Positions 43,161-54,342 of a stretch of DNA of 64,000 bases are shown piece by piece (the stretch's first letter is position 1; each line of letters starts with the position of its first letter). The notes beneath the pieces are model-generated. The model did not search any database and was not told where the DNA came from. It saw only the letters and a program-made list of their open reading frames with translations. Source of the DNA: Argyresthia goedartella (Eukaryota; Arthropoda; Insecta; Lepidoptera; Argyresthiidae); the NCBI GenBank assembly GCA_949825045.1, contig OX463813.1:25712001-25776000 (forward strand), given 5' to 3'. Position numbers and translations under genes: made by a program.

Positions 43161-43555
43161 TTAGGGTTCCGTACCCAACGGGTAAGAACGGATCCCTATT
43201 ACTAAGACTTCGCTGTCCGTACGTCTGTCTCCAGGCTGTATCTCAAGAACCTAGCTAGCTAGAGAGTTGAAATTTTCACAGATTATGTATGTATGTTGCC
43301 GCTATAACAAAAAATACTAAAAAATAGGATAAAAGAAATATTTAAGGGGGCTCCCATACAACAATTCTTTCAATACCACATACAAACTTATGGATGCACC
43401 TGGTTACGTACATGGAGTGTGAAAGTAACCGCACCAATAACTTTGTAAACAATATTTTGCTGTGTAAAATCCAAACTATTCACTCCACACCATCGCTTCC
43501 ATTGAACGGTGGTACGGAACCCTTCTTGCGCGATTTAGACTCGCACTTGACCGTT
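43161..43555 (+). repeat. Family A interspersed repeat, full-length copy
   Basis: It runs from TTAGGGTTCCGTACCCAACG to GACTCGCACTTGACCG. It has lost the (CCGT)n expansion, keeping only CTGTCCGTACGTCTG. Confidence 0.85.
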
Positions 43556-44634
43556 TTTTTTAGTTTCTGGACACTTATAATTGTGTAGTGTTCAACGGCT
43601 CACGGAATACAAGATGTACCTGAAAGTTGTTGTATTTTATTAAAGTACCTAAGCATGCATTACTGGACAACAAAAAGAATATATAATTTCACGCCCATTG
43701 TATTTTATTTTTTCATTCCGTTGTAATTTAAATGTATGTAAACGGAGTATTATGTCAAAAGTGTATCACCTGAATTTCATTTGGTAGAAATGTTTTTGAA
43801 CCTCTTGTTTTAATCTTAAATTATGTTTAAACTGCATTGAATACGAGTACTTGTCAAACAACCTTTTGCCTTTTGCCAACATTTAAACGGCTCTAAATTG
43901 TTGCCTTTAAAGGAGAGCTCACGAGAAATAAGGTGTAAACGACCGGTGCTTTAAAAGAGGATTGTGATCATAAAACACCTCCTTTTTCAACAATGTACCT
44001 GGCAATGTACACTTTGTGTTAGAATTCTCTAGGGTGGAGGTTAATAATGGAGTATTGAATAACTGGCTAATCTGCGACCCGATATGGGAAAAGGATTTCC
44101 GCTCTATGGAGGTTATTAATCCTCAATCGAATTCAAGTACTTTTTAGTTTTAGGGTACTTTTTTAATGCAGAAAGAAAAAATTGAGGAAAAATAATCCAG
44201 GCAGTTTAGTTTTACTTTAACAGGCACGCACGCCTATCCACTTTTGCAGTCAAATAAAGAAGAAAAAATGGGAAAATAAAAAAAAATACGTATCTATTCG
44301 TATCAAAACGCGAGCTGTCATAAACATACTGCGTGTGGTGGCAAAGTGTGTATTTTTTAATCAATAAACGCTCGTGTACGCTACTCAGCTGTGGTTACAC
44401 AGAATTGATGGTTGATGTGTTTTGCCTTCAGACGGGGTGCGTATAGTTTTAGGGAGATTTTGGGAAATCTTTTTTGATAAGACTTCGCTACCAAAGACAT
44501 CGATTGAAGAGGGATTTTTGGATTTTTCTGCAGTTTCCCTTAGGTTTTTCAAATGTTATACTCCGTAAGAACTTTTCTAAGACTTCGACAAATTGTTTTT
44601 AAAAAAAAACATCAAAATTGGTCATAGTCATATA
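43556..44634. other. Non-coding, nothing recognised
   Basis: No gene or family member seen between family A and the P-like element. Confidence 0.35.
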
Positions 44635-44642
44635 GTCATATT

Positions 44643-45817
44643 CACAGATATCGAGAGATAGGTTGAGGGGCGTGGCACGGGCGAACAAATGTAGCTCCGA
44701 CAGGTTAGATATTAAAAATTCTCGGTAGTCACCGGGCGACCGCAGTGACGAATTCATTTCCGTTGTTTTTCGAAAATGCCGACCTGTGCAATACTCACGT
44801 GCAAAAATAGAAGCGAGATTGTGAACTCCAAGAACGCCGGTGTCACATATCACTTGTAAGTCTCATTCCAACTATTATTTCTTCTTAAAACACAATAAAT
44901 AAACATTATTACGAAAATAAATCATTCGCGGAAAATTCGTCACGAATTGACATTAAAGTGACAATGTCATGTTGTTCTCGCTAAGTTTTCTATACATTGC
45001 TTGTTTTGTATCTTAATTTCAGTACTTATTGCCAAGCTAACACGCAATGAATATTTCACACTTATCTAAGTACGAAAGCAAAGATGCATCGTGATACGGA
45101 GGCGAACTGTTACACGCACACAGAGACGACATATAGTGATGGGGATAGTGATAGGAGAATTATGTTTTTGAATCGATAGATTTTATCATTCCGCAATTAC
45201 TAATATAGTTAATGTAATAATATAGTTATTTTATTGCTCATAATACGTAAGTTTATTGTTAGTTATTCCAATGATTGCCAAACAGGCAGTTTAGATTTTA
45301 AGTTTGTTTAAAACCTCGCCCGACGAAGGATAATGGGGTGTTATAAGTATTGATCGGAAATTCCGATGCTTTCAGTCAGGTCCGAAGAGTTCACAGTTAT
45401 TCTACCTTCAGAAACCTCTTTGCCTCTCTTTCTAGCTGTAAGGATTCTGTTGAAAAAAAGAAGAGAGGCAAAGGGGTCTCGTATGTCGTATGTCGCATAA
45501 ATATGTCGTATTTACAAACAATTTACTATTTTATTTATAGAACCCGGCATTGTATACGACTGTCTATACCAGTGTCTATAAATTATAATCGATCGATGAT
45601 ACACGCTGTCCTTGCATTATCCCAACATTAGCTTGACTAGCTAGTATACCTGCGGTAGTGTGGGTGTATTCGGACGATATATGCATGACACTGCACTGAC
45701 CAATGAAAGCGGAGGCATTGATGTACGAGTGGTGTAGATGTATGCGTGTTCTTAGTTTTCGGCGACACTGGTTCCGATACAAGCTTAGCGCCAAGGGCCT
45801 ATCTCTCGATATCTGTG
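44643..45817 (+). mobile_element. P-element-like non-autonomous transposon, copy 1
   Basis: A 1175-bp unit whose ends are inverted repeats (CACAGATATCGAGAGATAGG at 44643 and its complement ending at 45817). It is bounded by a perfect 8-bp duplication GTCATATT at 44635-44642 and 45818-45825. Eight-base duplications and a THAP-domain exon at one end point to the P superfamily. Inside, about 45409-45482 forms an imperfect hairpin around CCTCTTTGCCTCTCTT. No catalytic domain is present, so it is an internally deleted derivative. Copy 2 is at 55032-56197 in the opposite orientation with a different duplication, proving independent insertions. Confidence 0.85.
44776..44855 (+). CDS. THAP zinc-finger first exon of the P-like element
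   Basis: ATG at 44776 opens 26 codons reading MPTCAILTCKNR, a short linker, then NAGVTYH, directly followed by the consensus donor GTAAGT (44856-44861). C-x4-C after Met-Pro/Thr and the G-V-T-Y/F-H ending match the N-terminal half of THAP DNA-binding domains, as in P-type transposases. The second half (the later C-x2-H and AVPTIF-type box) would lie on a following exon that I do not find in the element. Copy 2 has the identical exon. On its own it could only make a truncated finger, or act as a donated exon. Confidence 0.65.
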
Positions 45818-45825
45818 GTCATATT

Positions 45826-46450
45826 CTTCATTGCAAAGGCGAGCTTATCTCTAAAAAAAGATTTCTTCCAGCAAACCTAGGCAAGACAGGAGTGTTAATG
45901 AAACAGGACAGCCCTAGTACGCAATAAAACTGTATTCATACGTACGAAAATTACTTTTCAAATATAAATAAAATATACCTAATAAATAAAATATATATCT
46001 CAACTTTATAAATTCCAATAGATAGCATGCACATATATAAATTACAAAATATCATACATATACTTAGAAAAATATGACACCGATTACGGAAGAGAAAGGA
46101 AATACGATTTCAATCTTTTCTTGAAAGTGAAAATTGAGGGACGTTCCCTAATAGGGCAGGGAAGTTCGTTTCACAGTCGGATTGCCCTTAACCTAAATGA
46201 GTGTTTGTAAGCGGCAGTGTTATGCCGAGGAGTTGATAGGAGAGACACCGTGTGGGATCTCCGATTACTATCCCTGGGGAAAAGAAACTCAAAACGTTCT
46301 CGAAGATATGTGGGGTAGCGGGGATTTCGCAAAATATTGAATGGATAAGAGAGAATGTGAACGCAGCGTGACGCAATGTGAGAACAGGACCCACAATTTG
46401 CCTTATTTTGCGCTCACCAACACATTTGACGATTAATTTATACATATATA
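45826..46450 (-). mobile_element. LINE 3' fragment, same family as 542-1544
   Basis: It matches the 542 copy from AAAGGCGAGCTTATCTCTAA through CCAGCAAACCTAGGCA to the C-terminal coding region (FNILRNPRYPTYL-equivalent, heavily mutated near 46080-46350). Its end beyond 46350 reads KCVGERKIRQIVGP on the minus strand. The P-like element lies exactly at its 3' edge. Confidence 0.7.
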
Positions 46451-47689
46451 TAGATTGATTGAGAAACCTTCATTTCACCATTGCTGCGGCGATGAGCAAG
46501 ACTCTGTTGAAGAAGTTCTTGCAGTAATATTTCGATGCGGAAGGTGTCATTATTGAGACATCTGCGTAGCGCGAGACTTCAGTGCGGGATCGACAAAGCA
46601 TGTAATGTCACCCCTCCCGCACCGAAACACTACCGCGAGGAACAACTCAGTAAAGCGACTGTACACGGGGCGATAACCCCCTGTGCGCAAAGTGGAGTCT
46701 TGAATTACTGGCTGAACGTGGGTAATACTGTATCTCTACCACCTCGTATAGGAACAGTCGTAACTAACTTAACTGTTCCAAGGTCCACGAAGACCCTTTC
46801 GTCAGATTTTTCTTTTAGTAATTAGACAAGCTCCCATTAAGACAAGGTTCTTAATGACAAGTTCCCAATTTGAACACTTCCCAATTTGACCACTTATCTG
46901 AGTGTTTATGAATGTATCAATTTGAGCGCGTGGTCACCCTAACCAACAATAATAAGTACTGTCCGTCTTCTAAAAGCGATTGATGACACTTTAATTCGCT
47001 AAATTATAAGTTTGCAAAGCGATGTTAAGTATAGCCCCATCCTTGTAACGATCTGTACTTATCATAAACTGTTTGTTGTTAAGTGGAGCTTTATTATGAG
47101 GCTATAATAAATTTTAATGTTTAATTTACACAACTTAAGGGTAAAAAATCTAGCGTCACACATTTTCCCAGTTGTGCCCACTTTTAGCCAGTTATTATAT
47201 AGTTATAGGGGGCTAGCCCATCGTCCGGGAACCATGGAGAAATGAAGGTTTCCTCACGACGTTTTCCATCACTGTTAGAACGTCGGACGAAAGGAAACGA
47301 AAGAACGAAATCATACATATAATCAATCATACATATAATATCAATATTACACAAATTTCTAGCAAATATTATGTTTTTGGATCATGGATTTAGGTTGGTT
47401 AGTTAGAATTTTGACAATTAGTAGAATAAGTCCACTGGACCGAACGAAACTTTAGATTAACAAAAGCCTTATTTCAAAGAGCTTAATAAATATCAATTTT
47501 AGAAAGTTAAAATTGACTTTTCGACAATTTTGTTCGGCGACGCGAAGAATTATCGACGATGGATCAAACTAAAGTAATCTGTAAATCGTTAAGATAAGTT
47601 TGATGAAAAAGAAAATTGTTCTCTCATTTTAATCGTTAAGATGGATTGCTGTAGAAATGTGGGAGTAACTTTTTTTAAATATATACTTA
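46451..47689. other. Non-coding, repeat scraps only
   Basis: It contains recurrent words (CCATTGCTGCGGCGATGAGC at 46479, GAAGGTTTCCTCACGACG at 47246) that also occur elsewhere in the window, so diffuse old repeats are likely. The plus frame at 46535-46825 has no recognisable domain. Confidence 0.35.
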
Positions 47690-47957
47690 GGGTTCCGTAC
47701 CTTAAAAGAAAAAGGCAAACCCTTATCACTTCGTTGTCCGTCTGTCTGTCTACAAGACCCTTTAACACGTAGACGTAGCAAGTATGAATTAATATCAATT
47801 ACTCGGGTGGTTTCATAAAGTCGTGACGTGAAAAATCAAACTTCTAGGTCAACGCCATCAAAAGATACGCCGCTTAAGGTGCAAATTCACTATATTCCTT
47901 TGATACTTGCAAGAAAATCATAACCTAATATAGAGTACTTCCCGTTGACCAAGAATC
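47690..47957 (-). repeat. Family B interspersed repeat
   Basis: The reverse complement carries GGTCAACGGGAAGTACTCTA, GTTGACCTAGAAGTTTGAT, ACAGACAGACGGACAACGAAG and AAGGTACGGAACCCTAAG in the family B order. Confidence 0.7.
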
Positions 47958-48028
47958 ATATACGAAAAGAAGCAAGGTCTCACAAGTAAAGAAAAACATC
48001 TGTAAAGTTCTATCACAATAATTAAAAA

Positions 48029-48435
48029 ACCGGTCAAGTGCGAGTCTAAATCGCGCACGAAGGGTTCCGTACCACCGTTCAATGGAAGCGATGGTGTGGA
48101 GTGAATAGTTTGGATTTTACACAGCAAAATATTGTTTACAAAGTTATTGATGCGGTTACTTTCACACTCCATGTAACCAGGTGCATCCATAAGTTTGTAT
48201 GTGGTATTGAAAGAATTGTTGTATGGGAGCCCACTTAAATATTTCTTTTATCCTGTTTTTTAGTATTTGTTGTTATAGCGGCAACATAAATACATAATCT
48301 GTGAAAATTTCAACTCTCTAGCTAGCTAGGTTCTTGAGATACAGCCTGGTGACAGACGGACGGACGGACGGATGGACGGACAGCGGAGTCTTAGTAATAG
48401 GGTCCCGTTTGGAACCCTTCGGGTACGGAACCCTA
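48029..48435 (-). repeat. Family A interspersed repeat, full-length copy
   Basis: It begins ACCGGTCAAGTGCGAGTC and ends GGGTACGGAACCCTAA, very close to the copy at 57431-57842 in reverse. It is embedded in the composite unit 48029-50352. Confidence 0.85.
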
Positions 48436-48702
48436 AAAAGGAAATAAATACAAAAAAACAGTCCGGGCAAACAAGAAACTTCCGGTTTGTGGAGTTCCGC
48501 AGGCAGCAAGAAATGCAAAGAGAGCTCATGATTTTACAGGGTATTCTAGTGTGGGGCCAGAAGCTATGTATATAAATGTAAATGGAAATGTTAAATATGT
48601 GAAAGAGCTCTTAGCCGCTTATCGGGGACTTCTGGAAAAGGGGACTTCGCAAAATGGGGACATCAGTACGTGCGTACGATGAAATGAAGTGCCTGAATAG
48701 TA

Positions 48703-49993
48703 CATAGGGCGCACTGTAAGTTTTCGGAACTGGCCACTTACATAAACAATATTAAAAAATTTATTGCAACATTTGAAAATATAACTCTTTGGCTGTAGAA
48801 TGCAGTTTGTTTCATCTGACTGCCTTTTGTTTTTACCTTGTGGCGCCATTTAAAAAATTGTGTGTCTGCATCAACATGGATTTAACTCGGGAAAATTTTC
48901 GTAGTACGATTTTCTACGATTTTAAGTGTAATTTGACAGCTCAACAGAGCATCGCTCGGCTTGAAACAGCTTTTGGCAATGAAGAACCATGCAAGACAAC
49001 TGTTTATAGCTGGTTTGCAGAATTCAAGCGTGGTCGTATCAATCTCAGTGACGAATCTCGCGATAGTCGGCCGTCCACCGCTGTGACCAACAAAAACATC
49101 GATGCTGTGCGCCGTATGATTGAAACAGACAGGCATGTGACCTACCATGAAATTCGCGCATCCTTAGAAATAGGCATGAGTCAAATACAATTAATCCTAC
49201 ACAAACATTTGGGTGTGAGAAAGCTGTGCTCGCGGTGGATCCCACACAACTTGACCGAGGCTCAAAAAACGGACCGCGTCACTTGGTGCAGTGCCATGCT
49301 TACCAGATTCAACGAAGGTGCGTCAAATTTGGTGTGGGACATAGTAACAGGTGACGAAACATGGATTTATTGCTACGATCCCAAAACAAAGCAGCAATCG
49401 AGCGTATGGGTCTTTCAAGATGAGCCGAAACCAACAAAAGTGGCGCGCGTGAAAAGTGCATCTAAGCGGATGATTGCTTCTTTTTTTAATAAAACTGGAC
49501 ACGTGGCTACTGTTGCTTTAGAGAATCGTCGTTCAGTGAATAGTGACTGGTACACGACCATTTGTTTGCCGGAAGTTATTGACGAACTCCGTAAAAATAA
49601 CCGTAAACGCCGTATCATCCTGCACCACGACAATGCTAGTTCTCACACGGCCAGACAGACAAATGACTTTTTGAAGGCGAAAAATGTAGAACTCATGAGT
49701 CATCCTGCATACAGTCCCGACCTGGCACCTTGTGACTTTTTTCTGTTCCCAAAAATTAAGAACCAATTACGCGGTCAACGATTTTCATCACCAGAAGAGG
49801 CTGTCGAGGAGTATGAAAAACACGTTTCAGAGGTCACCACAGAGGAGTGGCACAAAAGTTTTCAAAACTGGTTTCATCTAATGAAAAAGTGCATAGACGC
49901 CAAGGGAGATTATTTTGAAAAACAATAAATTAATTTTGTACCTTTAATAGTATTTTTTCATATTCATTCCGGAAACTTACAGTGCGCCCCACG
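48703..49993 (+). mobile_element. DD34D mariner element, structurally intact
   Basis: 1291 bp flanked by TA (48701-48702, 49994-49995). Termini CATAGGGCGCACTGTAAGTT and the reverse of CTTACAGTGCGCCCCACG form ~27-bp inverted repeats with three or four mismatches. The other copy of the host repeat (about 57990-58005) has AATAGTATAATACT without an insert, i.e. the empty site with a single TA. With an intact transposase this is the most likely mobile element in the window. Confidence 0.92.
48876..49928 (+). CDS. Mariner transposase, DD34D, 350 aa, uninterrupted
   Basis: A nuclear cut-and-paste transposase that binds the mariner ends and inserts at TA. The frame is open from 48789, but the ATG at 48876 (MDLTRENFRSTIFYDF) gives the usual ~350 residues and fits the family start. 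Residues 1-110 form paired helix-turn-helix motifs (TTVYSWFAEFKRGR, DESRDSRPS). The linker WIPHNLTEAQ corresponds to the WVPHEL motif. Catalytic acids are in DIVTGDETWIY, ILHHDNASSHTA and AYSPDLAPCDFFLF; I count 34 residues between the second and third Asp. No stop or frameshift is present. Activity is not proven: the linker Val-to-Ile and Glu-to-Asn changes could matter. Subfamily (perhaps cecropia-like) is not certain. Confidence 0.93.
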   Translation: MDLTRENFRSTIFYDFKCNLTAQQSIARLETAFGNEEPCKTTVYSWFAEFKRGRINLSDESRDSRPSTAVTNKNIDAVRRMIETDRHVTYHEIRASLEIGMSQIQLILHKHLGVRKLCSRWIPHNLTEAQKTDRVTWCSAMLTRFNEGASNLVWDIVTGDETWIYCYDPKTKQQSSVWVFQDEPKPTKVARVKSASKRMIASFFNKTGHVATVALENRRSVNSDWYTTICLPEVIDELRKNNRKRRIILHHDNASSHTARQTNDFLKAKNVELMSHPAYSPDLAPCDFFLFPKIKNQLRGQRFSSPEEAVEEYEKHVSEVTTEEWHKSFQNWFHLMKKCIDAKGDYFEKQ

Positions 49994-50151
49994 TATAATG
50001 CTAAATTATTTAAGAAGACGAAATAAGTCCATCCTGTAGGCGAACTCTATCCACAGCGGCCTCCGCGGCGGGGCGTCAATAACATTCGCAATAACGGCAC
50101 AGATATTGGAAGTTCCACCCCTCGTCGGTGGTATCCATACGAAACAACAAA

Positions 50152-50352
50152 ACCGGTCAAGTGCGAGTCTAAATCGCGCACGAAGGGTTCCGTACCACCG
50201 TTCAATGGAAGCGATGGTGTGGAGTGAATAGTTTGGATTTTACACAGCAAAATATTGTTTACAAATTTATTGGTGCGGTTACTTTCACAATCCATGTACG
50301 TAACCAGGTGCATCCATAAGTTTGTATGTGGTATTGAAAGAATTGTTGTATA
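50152..50352 (-). repeat. Family A repeat, partial copy
   Basis: It starts ACCGGTCAAGTGCGAGTC and stops after GAATTGTTGTAT, about half of the unit. The remainder is replaced by unrelated AT-rich sequence. Confidence 0.8.
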
Positions 50353-50859
50353 AATATCTTCTTGAAATATATTATTTTTTGTAGTTTTGTATAGTATTCT
50401 ATACGAATAATTTAATGTCATATGTTCTTACCATAAAAAAATGTATACTATATTATACTAAGGTTTTTTTAAAGTTAATTTTAACAACATTTTTATTTTT
50501 TATTTTTTTATCATTGTGGTAGATCATTGATAACGTTCCTATAAAAAGAATATGTATAAACCACTAATATTTTCTTGCCAACTAAAGGGTTAATGCAAGA
50601 ACGTTTTGCGTGTAGTAAAATAATTGTGGGAGGTTATTATTAGCTCTTTAGTTAATATAGTGTTTTGTATTTAGTGAGTAAAGCTGTTACCTCTCCTAAA
50701 AATGTAAAATAAAATAAAATAAAACTCATAATAATCATAATAATCTTTATTTCAGGTTAACAAAAACCCCTATTAATAAATACCTTACAACTAGAGATAC
50801 ATAATTTATAATAAAAACACACACAAAATATTATCTAACCTAGCTAGGGATTTTAATCT
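50353..50859. other. AT-rich non-coding
   Basis: It contains (AAAAT)n and (CATAATAAT)n short repeats at 50705-50750, resembling a minus-strand LINE tail. The Helitron 5' end may lie in this stretch but I could not place it. Confidence 0.35.
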
Positions 50860-50899
50860 TCGTCCTCGCTTCCCTGTAGCGTCGGTATATATATTTTGG

Positions 50900-53770
50900 G
50901 AAGGCCAGGAAGGGTATAATTTTGAGATACCACAGACGAATCCGCAGGCTAGACAACCAACACCTGACAAAAAAGTTTCCTCCATGGACTTCTATGCTTA
51001 TCATATTATGGTGCTTAACAATGACTTTAACCTGCTGCGCAGCAAGCAACTTCTGCACCAGTTCTTAGTTGACATGTATGTAATAATTGAAGGTGAGCGT
51101 TTGAGGTACATTTCCTTGAACCAAAGCAAGTTGCCATGCAGAAAACTACATCCATTTGCAAGATGCTGTAAGGAACGATGCGCAAGTTAATGTCAGTGAT
51201 GTTGGGCTAATCGTTATACTCCCCTCTTCAGTTGTGAACAGCTCAAGATATCTCCATGATTATACGCAGGGTACGTATGCGTTTGCATACGTACGGGACT
51301 ATGACCACCCTAATCTGTTTGTCAAACTAACATGCAACCCAGCATGGGCAGAGATTATCGCTGTACTCATGCCTGGCTAATTATCAACTGATAGACATGA
51401 AATAATTGCAAGAGTATTCAAAATAAAAGTACATAAGTTAGTCGCTGTACTAACAAAAGGAAGAATATATGAAAAAATTCAGTCATGTATTATATTGAGT
51501 GGCAAAAGTGAGGTCTGCCCCATGTACACCTCTTATCGTGGCTTTAAGAGAAATTGCGTCCAAGCCAAATAGACGATATAATTAGTGCAGAATTCCTTGA
51601 TGCCAACGTTGACAAAAAACTACATGACACCGATGTAAAAAATATGATCCATGAACCATGCGGTGCACTAAATATACTATCTCCGTGCATGAAATACGAA
51701 AAGTGTACCAAAAAGTACCTGCGGGCGATACTGAAGGACACGCTCACCAGCGAAAATGGAAACCCCCTTTACCGGCGAAGAGCACTTCATGATGGTGGTC
51801 TCACAGCTAATCTTACAATTCGCGGTGGTCAGGTTGTCCAGGTGGATAACAGTTGGGTTGTGCCTTATTCTCCCCTTCTTACCAAATCTAACGACATCAT
51901 TGTTACTCACCTAACAGTTCACCTCCTCAATGGCAAGCGCGTTTATTTCACGGTGACAATTTTCACCACAGAGTGGTGACACCTCCGAAGACAACACTAA
52001 CTTCTTTTTTCGAGTTGTGCCAAACTGACAACTTCGCAAAAACTATATTATAAACTGAAGTGCCGAGATACTACACCTGGAACGCATCGAGGAAAGAATG
52101 GAAGCGCCGTGTGCAGCGGACACCTGTAGAGGACTGGCCACGAGTGAAGGCTGGAGATGCACTGGGTCGCCTGTATACGGTGCACGTTGGCCAATTTGAA
52201 TGCTATGTATACGCATGTTGCTCAATTAAGTGCGAGGACCGACAAACTTTCAGGAACTAAAAACAGTTGTTGGGTTAGAGCGAACGACGTTCAGGGAAGC
52301 ATGTGAAGCACGTGGACTATTAGAAAACGACAACCATTACCTTACTTAAAACTCAGAGAGCTGGTATCAATTTTAATAAGCACTTGCGGACTCTCTAACC
52401 CTCTCCAATTGTGGGAAATATATAAGGCCGAACTGTCGGAAGATATCGCACACAGGCTAGGAGGGCATGCAAGATGATTTGATAATCAAAGAGGCTCTCA
52501 AATTAATAGAGGACAAAATTGTAGACTTATCTGGCAAAATAATGGTGCGGATTTATGTTTGCACACGCCACAACGAAGGGGAGATATATCAAATGATGTC
52601 ATTAGAGAACTTAATTACGATACCGTAGTCTTAGAAACATATGTCAATGAAATGGAACCACGTTTACTTCCCGAACAACGACGTGTTTATGATTTATATT
52701 AGCGCAGAAGCCCCCACGTGCAACATTAGCAAAAGTAGAAACCGCGACTCTCTCATGCAACAGTGCATGTTAATTGTGTGGGACGAATGCACTATGTCGC
52801 ATAAGCGTGCGGTAGAGGCTTTAAACCGCAGTTTGCAAGATCTTCGCGGCAACCAAGCTTTGTTGAGAAATTTGTTGTTGTTGTTGTAGTATTTCTCGCA
52901 AGTGATTTTAGACAGACACTGCCTGTCATTGAGAGGGGTTCACCGGCGGTTGAAATGAATGCGTGTCTGAAGGCGTCGACACTGTGATCTAAAGAAAAAA
53001 AAGCTCCATCTTTCGTTCAATATGCGTGTTCAGCTTTTTAATGACTTGGAATCAGGTGTCTGCTTAGACAGTCTAAGTTGTTGCAAATAGGAGAGGGCAA
53101 CTCGAAACAGACGTGGATGGATACAATGACGCCCGAGGATGAACTAATTTAAGAGGTGTTTCCAAACTAACAGTCAAATATAATCAAACAGTTGTTGTGC
53201 GAGAGGGCAGTGCTGTCCCCCAAAAATGAGTCCGTCAATAACTAAACAAAAAAATATTGGAAAAAGGTTAGTCACCGAATTGAAATCATACTCATCAATA
53301 GATACTGCTATTAAATTATCAGCTTGGAATTAACAGACGTGCCTTCTCATAAACTGGACGTAAAGGTTGGCGTCCCAGTGTTGTTGATGCGCAATCTTGA
53401 TGCACCGAGATGGTGCAATGGCACCAGGCTACGTATCACAGAGCTAGGAACATTGTCCAGGCCACGATTCTTAGAGGACCTGATAAAGGAGAGAGCGTTC
53501 TGATGCCCCGAATTCCAATCATCCCAAGCAACTCTTGAACTGAAATGGGGGGCATTTCAGTTCAAGAGGCTGCAATTTCCTTTGAAGTTGCGTCATTCAC
53601 CATGATAAATCACAGGGCCAAACACTGGAAGTGGCAGGAATCCATTTGAGCACCCCATGCTTTTCTCATGGACAACTTTATGTTGGATGTTCGAGGGTGT
53701 CAAGTGCGCGAAACTTACACGTATTGGCGGAAAATAATAAATCATATGATGTAGTCTATAGAAGTTATAT
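50900..53770 (+). pseudogene. Helitron Rep/PIF1-like helicase, heavily decayed
   Basis: Rolling-circle replication initiator and helicase fusion. Recognisable in order: YNFEIPQTNPQ and KVSSMDFYAYHIM (N-terminal region), RYLHDYTQGTYAFAYVRDYD, LTCNPAWAEI, and the Rep HUH motif as GLPHVHLL (CATGTACAC at 51521-51529, two codons after a stop). Next are IHEPCGALNILSPCM and NPLYRRRALHDGG, then PRYYTWNASRKEWKRR. Helicase follows: PRLLPEQRRVYDLY, Walker-B-like LIVWDECTMSHKRAVEAL, FRQTLPVIERG, LELTDVPSHKLDVKVGVPVL, then the C-terminal SARNLHVL-type end. The segment that should hold the paired catalytic tyrosines (after SNDIIVTH) and the Walker A loop (after RRVYDLY) appear deleted. Confidence 0.8.
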
Positions 53771-54091
53771 TGAGTTAGGTAATTTATAATTATAATAATC
53801 CTCGACCTCGATGAGCTCTATTTTTTTTGTTATATTTCCTGTTTAATTTTTTTAAACCATAAATAACCTTAAGACAGGGCCTGGCCCCATCACCACAGCG
53901 CGGCGCCGATGCCTAGGTAATGTAGTCTATAGAAATATATTGAATTAGGTAACTTATATTTGTAGCCCTCGATCTCGATCCTTGTGAGCTTCAAAACTTA
54001 ATGTTATGTTACCTGTTTTTTTTTTGTTAAATAACATAAATTACTTTAAGACTCAGGGCCTGGCTCCTTCACCACGGAGCGGCGCCGCTGC
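53747..54091 (+). repeat. Two tandem ~173-bp units in the Helitron 3' region
   Basis: Unit 1 (53747-53915) and unit 2 (53919-54091) share ATGTAGTCTATAGAA, TTGA(G/A)TTAGGTAA, CCTCGA(C/T)CTCGAT and the end GGGCCTGGC..C.TCACCAC...GCGGCGCCG. They lie just downstream of the helicase C-terminus, so they belong to the Helitron 3' UTR. Confidence 0.7.
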
Positions 54092-54309
54092 CGTCATGAT
54101 GGGGGCAGGCTGTTACTGCATGAGAAGCACCTATTTATCATCATAGTTTTTCCACACACAAGAAACTCCTTCGTCATCACTCAAGAAACTCCTTCGTTGT
54201 TTATAACTACTGTGCAAGTGTCATGAATGGTTATGTTGGACGAAAATAAAAAAAATGCTTTTTAGTTATGTACTCATAGGTGTTTTAATTATCCTGAGCT
54301 AAGTCAACG

Positions 54310-54342
54310 CGGATGGCGGACGAAGTCGCGGTAAAAAGCTAG
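54310..54342 (+). terminator. Helitron 3' terminus (hairpin plus CTAG)
   Basis: A short stem built from CGCGGATGGCGGACGAAGTC and CGCGG, then TAAAAAG, then CTAG followed by T. In Helitrons this palindrome is the end-of-replication signal. Confidence 0.75.

Larger units (their letters stand above)
48029..50352 (-). repeat. Permuted/tandem copy of the 57345-58187 unit
   Basis: In minus-strand order it reads: family A part (50352-50152), spacer (50151 to 48514, holding the mariner at 48703-49993), then head (48513-48436) and a second, full family A (48435-48029). The unit at 57345-58187 reads head, family A, spacer. Hence the spacer end (GAGCTCTCTTT) is joined here to the head start (GCATTTCTTGCTGCC), as in a head-to-tail dimer or a circle opened at a new point. 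Identity to the other copy is high by eye. Confidence 0.7.
50860..54342 (+). mobile_element. Helitron remnant with Rep-helicase pseudogene
   Basis: It encodes pieces of a Rep-Helicase protein in order along the plus strand and ends in the canonical Helitron 3' signature. A GC-rich short hairpin (GCGGACGAAGTCGCGG, 54316-54331) is followed after a short A-rich spacer by CTAG at 54339-54342, with T next. The 5' TC end was not located. Large internal deletions and many stops show that it is dead, although its 3' end could still serve in trans. Confidence 0.85.

Noticed and set aside
44599..44853. 84-90 codon frames antisense to the THAP exon (44599-44853 and 55987-56259)
   Set aside because: They are the complementary strand of the P-like element end; the sense strand has the THAP motif with ATG and donor.
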